21,097 bases of DNA from Hydnum rufescens UP504 (Eukaryota > Basidiomycota > Agaricomycetes > Cantharellales > Hydnaceae). The position numbers were made by a program, and so were the translations under genes. Of the stretch, positions 1 to 6,665 are shown one piece after another; position 1 is the first letter of the stretch; every line of letters begins with the position of its first letter. The stretch is taken from the NCBI GenBank assembly GCA_014904985.1, contig MU129059.1, forward strand, positions 1 through 21,097, read 5' to 3'. Under the pieces are notes generated by a model. That model searched no databases. It saw only the letters and a program-made list of their open reading frames with translations, and was not told the origin of the DNA.

Positions 1-179
1 TCTCATACATGGGCTGATACCCGAAGGCAAGTTCAGAGCAAGGGGCCCCATGGGGCCCCTTGTCTCATGCCATGAAATCACCCAGTGGGCCCCAGGGGCC
101 CCCACCTAAAAACCCGCTCTTAGATTGAATAAAAGCAAGGCAAAAGGGCCTAACTAGATATACAATTATGGCTGACTGG
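1..179. repeat. Right end of a TIR element (copy X)
   Basis: Positions 121-179 resemble the right terminus of the large element at 5757-5815: a TAGAT/TAGAC start, an A/T-rich TATAAA-like stretch, CTAACTAGA, then GGCTGACTGG. Positions 48-110 hold GGGGCCCC palindromes, as the other ends of this family do. The terminus abuts copia coding sequence at about 180, so X appears to have inserted into, or recombined with, the copia element. The rest of X lies outside the window. Confidence 0.6.
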
Positions 180-1365
180 TTTGGTCTGTGTCTAATTCAC
201 CATTTAGGTAAGCACCATTAAAGTTGAATGAATTGATTTCCCAGTCTTTCTCCGCGGCCATTGCAATAATCGTGTGGAAGCTGGCAAGTTGTGCCACTGG
301 GGAATAGGTTTCGTAGTAATCAACACTGTATATTTGAGTAAATCTGTGGGCTACAAGCCATGCCTTGTATTTTTGGATAGTACCATTGGCCTTTCATTTT
401 ATTTTGAATACAAGTTTGCAGTTGATGATATTTTTTCCCTGTGGCCATGGCACTTCCTCCCAGGTTCCGGCATCTTTGACAGTTTTGAGTTCTATATCAA
501 TGGCCTCTTTCCATTTTGGCCAATTGGTTCTTAATTTCACCTCCTCCAAGGACTTGGGATCTCCATCAATGTCTTGTATTGCCCCATAAACAGCATCATC
601 AAATTCCATGTGATACATGGCATCATTTGCAAGATTAACTTCAGGGGTGGCAGTGCTCCCCCTGACACCAGGTATTTTATCATCTGGTTTGGAATTCAAA
701 TACCCATGTACCATACCTTCACCCTGTTCGAGGTGTTGTACATACTGCGAGGGTTTTGGGACACATTCTGAACATTGCTTGGGTTCAGCGGGCCGGGTCT
801 TTTTCAGTGCAGGAGGGGTTTCTAATGGAATATAGGGGCAAATAGGGGTAGATGGTCCAGATTTAACGCTTTTGTCATCATCTGAGCCATTAGGATCAGT
901 ATGGGCAGTTTCCTGATCTGGATTTATATAGGGGGTGGAGGATGTGGCATTTCTTGAGCTTGAGCCAGGCATATCAAATGGAATTTCGATTGTCGGTGTC
1001 ACAAACTTGATGTTTCGTTTGACAGAAATCTTATTCCATCCCTTCCAATAAATTCTATGGGCATGGGGGCTGTCATTATCATAGCCTACCCAAAATGCCT
1101 CATTTGCCCATTCATCCAATGTGGATCCTGAGTCATTATGGACCCAGACTTGTTGGCCCCATTCAGGAACACCTCCTAAATTCGGTTTTTCTTTTGTGAG
1201 TCATTCAAGTGGGGTCATGTTCCCTAAAACCCATGTGGAAGTACAGTTCTTGAGCCATACGACCCAATTCACTGCCTCCCCCCACAGATTTTTGGGTAAT
1301 CCAGATTGATGTAGCATAGTGCAGGTTCGTTCAAGGATTCTTCTATTTAGGGACTCAGCAACCAG
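180..1365 (-). pseudogene. Ty1/copia polyprotein fragment (integrase C-part to RT N-part)
   Basis: One minus-strand frame is open from about 1365 to 180 except for two TGA codons (1203-1201 and 396-394). Going 5' to 3' it shows the end of the copia integrase core (VAESLNRRILERTC, then LPKNLWGEAVNWVVWLKN), a segment after it (WGQQVWVH, GYDNDSPHAHRIYW, VKRNIKFV), a Pro/Ser/Asp-rich linker, and the start of reverse transcriptase (WKEAIDIELK...GTWEEVPWPQGK, VFKIK, YKAWLVAHRFTQIY, DYYETYSPVAQLASF, FNFNGAYLNGEL). Gag, protease, the YxDD part of RT, RNase H and both LTRs are missing. Both ends abut TIR-element termini. At the second TGA the family normally has Arg or Lys, so it is likely a mutated CGA. 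HRFTQ, where Gly is usual, fits a CpG transition (CAC GGA to CAC AGA). It cannot transpose. Confidence 0.9.
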
Positions 1366-1510
1366 CCTGGTCAGCCAATTATCTGTATCTAACTAGATGC
1401 TTCAAGGGTTGTATTTATATACTCTAACTAGATATCAGAGCCCAGGGCCCCCAGGGGCCCCTGCAATACAATCAAGGGGCCCCCAAAGCAGCCCAGGGGC
1501 CCCTGCCATA
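1366..1510. repeat. Left terminal inverted repeat of the palindromic element
   Basis: Starts CCTGGTCAGCCAATTATC. It holds TCTAACTAGA at about 1388 and 1424, a TATTTATATA stretch between them, then GGGCCCCCAGGGGCCCC-type palindromes to about 1503. It aligns in inverted orientation with 5668-5815, roughly three quarters identical by eye over the first 65 nt. Confidence 0.65.
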
Positions 1511-1515
1511 TTATG

Positions 1516-1575
1516 CATCATATATTAATATATTATTATTATTGCTATTATTATTATTATTATTATATTATATAC
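1516..1575. repeat. TTA microsatellite
   Basis: Run of TAT/TTA trinucleotides with a few interruptions, just inside the left TIR. A TAA-type run at about 5498-5523 lies at the mirrored place near the right TIR, and a third lies at 6610-6676 in the small related element. Confidence 0.85.
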
Positions 1576-1610
1576 ATCCATAGGCTTGCCCAGTGGGGCT
1601 CACCCATGCC

Positions 1611-1672
1611 CAAGAAGAACAGCCCAGGGCTGCTCTTCTTGCGCAATTGTAGCCAAAGGAAAAAATCCTTAC
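1611..1672 (-). other. Outermost left intron-like module (L6), 3' part missing
   Basis: On the minus strand an AAG|GTAAGG donor starts at 1672, followed by a hairpin B variant at 1611-1641 (CAAGAAGAACAGCCC paired with GGGCTGCTCTTCTTG, one mismatch). No CTAAC branch site or acceptor follows; the sequence runs into the microsatellite and TIR. This seems to be the last, truncated unit of the left array. Confidence 0.45.
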
Positions 1673-1680
1673 CTTCATGT

Positions 1681-1832
1681 CAGGGGGTTTGGCTTGGTTC
1701 AGTGGGTTTGGGGTCGTGGGGTTTGGCTTGCCAGATCTTCGTTTGCCGGGTTTGGGTTCACAGGGTGTTTGTCTGGCGGGTTTGGCTCGGTGGGTGAGGG
1801 GTTGGGGGTTCGCGTGGATTTGAGTCTAAGAT
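1681..1832 (-). repeat. Degenerate G/T-rich repeat, exon-like segment
   Basis: Plus strand is made of loose repeats of GGGTTTGGCTTG and GGGTTTGGGGTCGTG. The mirrored segment of the right array (about 5290-5390) has the complementary pattern (CCCACGACCCCACC, AAAACCTGCGACC). It lies between the acceptor of L5 and the donor of L6. Open frames here are short and differ between units, so no protein is proposed. Confidence 0.5.
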
Positions 1833-1885
1833 CTAGAAAAAAAAGCAGTACATTAGTTAGACACGCATTAATAAAAGAAACTTAC
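1833..1885 (-). other. Intron-like module L5, 53 nt, no hairpin B
   Basis: Minus strand: CAAG|GTAAGT donor at 1885, branch-like TCTAACTAAT, a T-rich run and TCTAG acceptor ending at 1833. Hairpin A (AGTACCACACACCCG paired with CGGGTGTGTGGTACT, 1891-1926) lies just upstream of the donor. This is the only complete module lacking hairpin B. At 53 nt it matches the normal intron length of the gene models here, so it may show the form before the hairpin was gained or after it was lost. Confidence 0.65.
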
Positions 1886-2016
1886 CTTGTAGTACCACAC
1901 ACCCGTGATGGCGGGTGTGTGGTACTTTACATTCCCCGTGTATTGCCGGCTGGGTTTCGATATGTGGGGTCACGGGGGTTCTTGCATTGGTATTTGCTCG
2001 TGTGAAAGGTGAAGAC

Positions 2017-2121
2017 CTAATAGAAAAAAAAGTCAGTCAGTTAAGAAATAAGGGCAGCGCAAAAAGAGCAGCTTTCGCTGCTCTTTTTGTGCGGCCGCAT
2101 CTACTGGGGGGGGGGACTCAC
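2017..2121 (-). other. Intron-like module L4, 105 nt
   Basis: Minus strand: AAG|GTGAGT donor at 2121, G/C run, hairpin B at 2057-2092 (GCGCAAAAAGAGCAGC with GCTGCTCTTTTTGTGC), AACTGACTGACT branch region, T-run and TTAG acceptor at 2017. Hairpin A (2129-2165, CCACACACCCGC with GCGGGTGTGTGG) lies 8-10 nt upstream of the donor. Confidence 0.7.
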
Positions 2122-2242
2122 CTTACATAGGACCACACACCCGCTGCAGCGGGTGTGTGGTTCCTGGGGCTCATCTGGTGCGTTGTCGTCTGAGCCCTCA
2201 TTGTTTCACGCGCTTTCGTCATATTGTAGATCAGATCTTGAG

Positions 2243-2346
2243 CTAGAATAATAAAAGATGGGTTAGTCAAACAAGTCCAAAGCAGCGCAAAAAGAGCAGC
2301 CTTCGCTGCTCTTTTTGTGCAGCCGTATCTACTGGGGGGGACTCAC
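2243..2346 (-). other. Intron-like module L3, 104 nt
   Basis: Minus strand: GAG|GTGAGT donor at 2346, hairpin B at 2285-2320, branch GACTAACCC, T-rich tract and TTCTAG acceptor at 2243. Hairpin A (2357-2386, GAACCACACCCGC with GCGGGTGCGGTTC) is about 10 nt upstream of the donor. Confidence 0.75.
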
Positions 2347-2548
2347 CTCATATAGAGAACCACACCCGCTGTAGCGGGTGCGGTTCGTGCGGCCACTCCT
2401 GGGCCTGTTGTTGTCCGTCATCGTTGTGTCATCGTCTGGCTTGGTCGTGTTTTCGTGTTTCTCTTTGTTGTGTTGCATGGGAAGGGGGGGGGGGGTGGGT
2501 CGTTTGGCGTGTCCCGGGTTCTCAGTTCGGTGGGTTTCACCTTCATCA

Positions 2549-2655
2549 CATAGAATAGAAGATGATGTTAGTTAAAAAACATTTACAACCAGCACAAAAA
2601 GAGCAGCTTTCACTGCTCTTTTTGCGTGGCTGTATATATAAGGGGGGGGACTCAC
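2549..2655 (-). other. Intron-like module L2 with damaged acceptor
   Basis: Minus strand: AGG|GTGAGT donor at 2655, hairpin B at 2592-2626, branch TAACTAACATC, then TTCTATTCTATG where the sister module L3 has TTCTAG. The AG is lost, so the normal acceptor is destroyed; the next AG is a poor AAG site downstream. Hairpin A (2667-2694, CACACCTGCCGTAGCAGGTGTG) lies about 11 nt upstream of the donor. Confidence 0.65.
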
Positions 2656-2696
2656 CCTATATAGAGAATCACACCTGCCGTAGCAGGTGTGGTTTG

Positions 2697-2836
2697 TGCA
2701 GCCACTCACTGGGGGCATTGTCTTCTGTTGTGGTCATGTCATTGTCTGGCGCGGCTGCGTTGTCATCTGTCATCGTTGCGTCATCATCTGGCGTGGTCGC
2801 ATCATTGTCTGGCGTGGTTGTGTTACTCGCGTTTCC
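2697..2836 (-). repeat. Degenerate 18-21-nt repeat, acidic-peptide coding potential
   Basis: Exon-like segment between modules L1 and L2. On the minus strand one frame reads repeated Pro-Asp-Asn-Asp-Ala-Thr-like blocks (TPDNDATTPDDDATMTDDN), from copies of CGCCAGACAATGATGCGACC. Right-array exons carry related short repeats (CCAACTGAAAAT, CCAAACGAAACC) at 4075-4150. The frame is not kept across units, so coding is possible but unproven. Confidence 0.45.
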
Positions 2837-2936
2837 TTGTCATGTTGTTGGCTGGCGCATTGCTGTTTGGGCCCTGGGCAGTCGGGCCCTTGTCGTTTCG
2901 TGTGTTTTCGTCTGGTGCTTAGGACCAGGTCACGAT

Positions 2937-3040
2937 CTAAAGTAATAAAAGGTGTTAGTAAAAACGATTCAAAGCAGGGCAAAAAGAGCAGCGAAAGCTG
3001 CTCTTTTTGCCCCATTGTAGCTACTATGAAAAAAACTCAC
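2937..3040 (-). other. Intron-like module L1, 104 nt, nearest the centre
   Basis: Minus strand: TTAG|GTGAGT donor at 3040, hairpin B at 2977-3012 with a perfect 16-bp stem (GGGCAAAAAGAGCAGC with its complement, GAAA-type loop), branch TACTAAC at 2960-2954, then CTTTTATTACTTTAG acceptor ending at 2937. Hairpin A (3047-3075) lies 6 nt upstream of the donor and is the exact reverse complement of the hairpin in the mirrored module R1. Confidence 0.8.
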
Positions 3041-3146
3041 CTAATGACCACACACCCGCAGCGGCAGGTGTGTGGTTGTGTGTTTCCTTTAATGGGCAGT
3101 TGCCTTGTTGGGTGGTGGTTGTTGTGGTAGTTGCGAGAAAGAATGC

Positions 3147-3800
3147 AACTCAATGCCGGCAATTGCCGGCATCCCAAAAGCGCCCACATGCCTGGCACCA
3201 TGAGTACCATATGAACTAGCAGCAAGTAAATAGATGTAAAATAAATAATAAATAATAACTAGTTGCTCCAAAAAAATGAAGAACACCATGACAATCAGTC
3301 AGAGTTCAAAAGAGGCATGATATGATACATTGCAAAGTGGATTGGGCAATTTCTATGGTTCAGAACCAGCCCAAATCTGAATATATTGGTGGAATACATG
3401 AAGCCTATATGGGTGATTAATTATCTTGGACATTCTCTCCGTTTTCAATTTTTCCCACCTTCAATTCCCTAAATATAGGGAATTGAAGGTGGGAAAAATT
3501 GAAAACAGAGAGAACGTCCAAGATAATTAATCGCCCATATAGGCTTCATGTATTCCACCAATATATTCAGATTTGGGCTGGTTCTGAACCATAGAAATTG
3601 CCCAATCCACTTTGCAATGTATCATATCATGCCTCTTTTGAACTCTGACTGATTGTCATGGTGTTCTTCATTTTTTTGGAGCAACTAGTTATTATTTATT
3701 ATTTATTTTACATCTATTTACTTGCTGCTAGTTCATACAGTACTCATGGCACCAGGCACTTGGGCGCTTTTGGGATGCCGGCAATTGCCGGCATTGAGTT
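3147..3800. repeat. Central 654-bp near-perfect palindrome
   Basis: Arms 3147-3471 and 3476-3800 are reverse complements around a 4-nt loop (3472-3475, AATA) in CCCTA-AATA-TAGGG. Mirrored positions sum to 6947 at both the inner and outer ends, so no net indel separates the arms. The few differences seen are mostly C/T or G/A changes, for example GACATTCTC against GACGTTCTC, and GGGTGATT against GGGCGATT. Each arm also holds the smaller palindrome GCCGGCAATTGCCGGC near its outer end. Introns on both sides point away from this centre, so it is the natural place for a divergent promoter. No clear promoter motif was recognised. Confidence 0.9.
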
Positions 3801-3901
3801 CCTCACAACTACGCAACCGCCACCACCCAATAAGTAAGGCAGCCACCCAGATAAGGAGGTACGTGACCACACACCTGCCGCTGCGGGTGTGTGGTCCTTA
3901 G

Positions 3902-4017
3902 GTGAGTTTTTTTTTTTTTTTTCATTAGTATATACGATGGCGCAAAAAGAGCAGCAAAAGCTGCTCTTTTTGTGCTGCTTTGAATCACTTTTACTAATAT
4001 ATCTTTTATTATTTTAG
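3902..4017 (+). other. Intron-like module R1, 116 nt
   Basis: TTAG|GTGAGT donor at 3902, a long T-run, hairpin B at 3940-3975, branch TTTTACTAATAT (3991-4000), then TTATTATTTTAG acceptor ending at 4017. Hairpin A (3865-3896) lies 5 nt upstream of the donor. It mirrors L1, with many substitutions and an expanded T-run. Confidence 0.8.
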
Positions 4018-4219
4018 GTTATGGCCTGCTCCAAGGTAGCAGACGGAAGCCGGCCAAATGACAAGGGCCCAAATGGCTATACGCCAACTGAAAATATGCC
4101 AAACGAAACCACCAGCCGAAAACACGCCAACTGAAAATGTGATAAATGACGAGAACACAAGGATTGAGTAGCCATGTGAACCGCACCCCCCTCAAAGCGG
4201 GTGTGCGGCTCCATATAAA
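4018..4219 (+). other. Exon-like segment R1-R2
   Basis: 202 nt between two predicted introns. It contains loose repeats of GCCAACTGAAAAT and GCCAAACGAAACC and ends with hairpin A (4178-4210, CCGCACCC...GGGTGTGCGG). No long open frame is shared with the neighbouring exon-like segments, so it may belong to a non-coding transcript. Confidence 0.45.
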
Positions 4220-4325
4220 GTAAGTAACGCAATATACCCCAACAATGCAAAAAGAGCAGCAAATGCTGCTCTTTTTGCATTGGTTCTTGTTTTAATTTTT
4301 AACTAATGTGTTTCTATTATCTTAG
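4220..4325 (+). other. Intron-like module R2, 106 nt
   Basis: AAA|GTAAGT donor at 4220, hairpin B at 4244-4281 with a perfect 17-bp stem (AATGCAAAAAGAGCAGC with its complement), branch TTAACTAATG, then TATTATCTTAG acceptor ending at 4325. The outer stem pairs differ from L1 (AATGC/GCATT against GGGC/GCCC) but still pair. Confidence 0.8.
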
Positions 4326-4498
4326 GTGATTGTCTGAACCAGAACCGGCAAAATGAAGATGCGCCCAACAAGAATGAATAGAACAGACACCTGCCAAACA
4401 ACGACATGAAATGACGCTGAAAACCCCGGTGGACTCCAACCGAGAACGTGCCCAATGAACCACACACCCGCCGTAGCGGGTGTGTGGTTCTATATAAG
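4326..4498 (+). other. Exon-like segment R2-R3
   Basis: 173 nt, A/C-rich with repeated AACGA/AATGA blocks, ending in hairpin A (4457-4490, GAACCACACACCCGC with GCGGGTGTGTGGTTC, plus a short loop) 8 nt before the next donor. No recognisable protein. Confidence 0.45.
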
Positions 4499-4595
4499 GT
4501 AAGTATTATTTGTACCCCCAACGGTGCAAAAAGAGCAGCGAGTGCTGCTCTTTTTGTGCTGGTTTTAATGTCTAACTAATACTTGATTTTTCTAG
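4499..4595 (+). other. Intron-like module R3, 97 nt
   Basis: AAG|GTAAGT donor at 4499, hairpin B at 4524-4559, branch TCTAACTAAT (4571-4580), then TTTTTCTAG acceptor ending at 4595. Confidence 0.8.
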
Positions 4596-4827
4596 GTTAT
4601 CGCCTGAACCTCTACCAATGAAACCAAGAGCCACCGAACGAGAACGAACGGCCAAACGAACCCCCCTCTGCAAAGCAACAGCCCACTGAGCATGGCCCAC
4701 GAAAGACCCCACGCTGAACGAGACCCCCACAAATAATGAAAACCAAACCCAATGAAGACACAAAACGACCTGGCGCCAAGAACCCACATGAGCCACACCC
4801 ACTTCGGCAGGTGTGGAAATTTTTAAG
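4596..4827 (+). other. Exon-like segment R3-R4
   Basis: 232 nt with AACGAGAACGAACGG-like repeats, ending in a shortened hairpin A (4792-4816, CCACACC...GGTGTGG with CTTCGGC in the loop region) 11 nt before the next donor. No recognisable protein. Confidence 0.45.
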
Positions 4828-4918
4828 GTAAGTATTTCAACTTAGAAGTACAACTGCACAAAAGGAGCAGCACAGGCTGCTCCTTTTGCATGCCTTTTCT
4901 TTTTTTTTGCTGATGTAG
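4828..4918 (+). other. Intron-like module R4, 91 nt
   Basis: AAG|GTAAGT donor at 4828, hairpin B variant at 4855-4890 (AAAAGGAGCAGC with GCTGCTCCTTTT), long T-run, GCTGATG branch-like site and TGTAG acceptor ending at 4918. The A-to-G change in the left arm is matched by T-to-C in the right arm relative to other modules. Confidence 0.75.
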
Positions 4919-5117
4919 GGTTCATTATTCAAGGTCCCCATAGCCCACACCAATCCCCCTCCCCCCAGACTCGAATCCCATGAACGAAGACCCGCGAATG
5001 ACCTCGTGCTGAACAAGACCCCCGCACATGATGAAAACCAATGAAGCCATGAAACAATGCAATGCTGAGAACCCACACAAGCCACACCCGCTTCGGTGGG
5101 TGTGGTAATTTTTTAAG
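4919..5117 (+). other. Exon-like segment R4-R5
   Basis: 199 nt, similar to the previous segment (GAACGAGACCCCC against GAACAAGACCCCC), so R4 and R5 are a recent tandem duplication. It ends in hairpin A (5081-5106, CCACACCCGCTTCGGTGGGTGTGG) 11 nt before the donor. Confidence 0.45.
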
Positions 5118-5222
5118 GTAAGTATTTCACGCTAGAAGTACGATCGCGCAAAAGGAGCAGCACAGGCTGCTCCTTTTGCGTGGCTTTTCTTTTCTTCACT
5201 AACATACTGTTTATTACTCTAG
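5118..5222 (+). other. Intron-like module R5, 105 nt
   Basis: AAG|GTAAGT donor at 5118, hairpin B at 5146-5180 of the same GG/CC variant as R4, branch CACTAACATACTG, then TTTATTACTCTAG acceptor ending at 5222. Confidence 0.8.
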
Positions 5223-5667
5223 GTGTTCTTCTGACCCCATGGCCTGCACCTACCCCCACCCAATCCCCCTCCCCCGGTCCCAAAACCTGCATGAACATGA
5301 ACCACCATCCGCAAATCCGCCGACCAAAAACCTGCGACCCTGCTGAATAAAAACCCACGACCCCACCAAATATAAACTTACAACCCCCATTGAATACCAG
5401 AAGAGGGAGGGGGGGGATAAGCTGTATAATAGTATAAAAATAATAAATGAATAATTATGTGTTATAATCTGGGGGGGCAGGGGGATCAATCTGTATAATA
5501 GTATAATAATAATAATAATGTGTAATAATGAGAACAAACAGTAATAAATAAACAATCCCAATTGCTGATAAGCCCGTATAGCCTGCTCACCCATTCAGGG
5601 ACATTCCCAGGTCTGCTGGAGCTCACCCCCATGATTTTATTTGCCAGTTCCCTTGCTGCAGTCTAAG
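5223..5667. repeat. Outer right exon-like repeat and A/T-rich stretch
   Basis: 5223-5400 is C-rich with degenerate AAAACCTGCGACC / AACCCACGACCCC repeats, the complement of 1681-1800. 5400-5560 is A/T-rich with two near-copies of CTGTATAATAGTATAA after G-runs and a TAA microsatellite. No gene seen; 5560-5667 shows nothing recognisable. Confidence 0.5.
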
Positions 5668-5815
5668 GTGGGAGGCAGGGGCCCCTGGGGGCCCCTGCCT
5701 GAACCACGGAAATCAGGTTAGCCAGCCCCAGGGGCCCCAGCATCAAAACCTCTAGTTAGACTATATAAATGCAAGGCTCGTAATATCTAACTAGACCTAC
5801 ATTTGTGGCTGACTG
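5668..5815. repeat. Right terminal inverted repeat of the palindromic element
   Basis: GGGGCCCCTGGGGGCCCC at 5681-5698 and CCAGGGGCCCC at 5728-5738, then CTCTAGTTAGA, TATATAAATGCAAGGC, TCTAACTAGA and GGCTGACTG (5807-5815). It is the inverted counterpart of 1366-1510 and also resembles 121-179. Confidence 0.65.
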
Positions 5816-6219
5816 AGTTGGATTATCCTCCACCACAGGTTATGGATCGAGTGGATTTCAGCATGAAGTGGCTGTTGGAAGCTCTGGATGAGGTTGATCA
5901 TGTGGTATGGCAACATTTAGCAATGATCATGAATTCCCACATGGATCGATTTAACCACAATATTGTGCCATTCTGGGTCCCTCTCTATGTTACTGGAGGA
6001 CCATATGATATTTTGGTTTGTGAGCTTGCCCAGAAGGCAAAAGATTTGGCTGCTCTGGGAGATGTGTCTGTCAGGTATTCTCACCCCTCGTGCAAATGCC
6101 ATATGGAAGCCATTGGGTCCACAGAGTCCCAAGAATGGTTCATCCAGTGGGATTCTTCATGTTCAGTGCCAACCCTCTTTCTGAAGCCCAATGAGGTCAT
6201 TTGTAGCAGAGGGCAATGA
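5816..6219 (+). CDS. Unidentified protein fragment
   Basis: An open frame runs from the edge of the TIR element to TGA at 6217-6219, about 130 codons with no internal stop. The likely coding part starts after CCTCCACCACAG at about 5838, which looks like a 3' splice site, or at ATG 5841. It encodes a predicted helical stretch (MDRVDFSMKWLLEALDEVDH) and later a Cys pair in HPSCKCHMEA. I do not recognise the family and see no catalytic motif. Upstream exons, if any, would lie beyond the element, but the element's other flank is copia, so this is probably a 5'-truncated gene piece. Confidence 0.35.
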
Positions 6220-6450
6220 TGAATATTTTTGCTATTCTCTCATTGTTCCTCTACCCTGTCCCATCACCTTCATTTTTTTTAATCCTGCATGTATGTATAG
6301 ATGTATGTATATCTACATATGGGAATGGCATTTATCAGTATTCCGTTGAGGCATTGAATAGATCAGCAAATACTGAGCAAGACATTCTCACTATGCACCA
6401 AAAATGCACCAACCACTCTGCTTGAGAGGCTCCTGAGTTATCTCTTGAGT
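6220..6450. other. Gap without a supported gene
   Basis: T-rich start, then a GTATGTATAGATGTATGTATATC repeat-like stretch near 6290-6315 and a short open frame (NGIYQYSVEALNRSANTEQD) ending in TGA at about 6423-6425. This could be a further exon of the preceding fragment but nothing supports it firmly. It ends where the next TIR-like terminus starts. Confidence 0.3.
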
Positions 6451-6631
6451 GCAGGCTGGTCAGTCACATAGGGGACCTAATTTAGGTACCACTTTTGGGC
6501 AGAAAATGGTACCTAATAGGTCCCCCAAACCTTACAGCCAAAATCAGGCCATTCCAATTCAGTTTTTGGCCATCTGTCAGCCAATCCATGGCTGTGCTAG
6601 ATTATATACTTATTTATTATTATTTGTTTAC

Positions 6632-6665
<34 letters not shown>

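Larger units (their letters stand above)
1366..5815. mobile_element. 4.45-kb palindromic TIR element with intron-hairpin modules
   Basis: The left terminus (1366-1510) and right terminus (5668-5815) are imperfect inverted repeats: CCTGGTCAGCC against GGCTGACTG, each followed inward by two TCTAACTAGA/TCTAGTTAGA-type palindromes, an A/T-rich TATTTATATA stretch and GGGGCCCC clusters. Further in, both sides carry TTA/TAA microsatellites, G/C-skewed degenerate repeats and outward-pointing intron-like modules, all mirrored about a palindrome centred at 3473. No transposase or other known protein was found, so it looks non-autonomous. No target-site duplication was evident: the left flank is copia and the right flank is an unrelated coding fragment. 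Its boundaries could therefore reflect rearrangement. Class unknown. Confidence 0.65.

Noticed and set aside
1890..5180. CRISPR array
   Set aside because: Repeat spacing is irregular, units are inverted between the two halves, spacers are themselves repetitive, and the DNA is eukaryotic.
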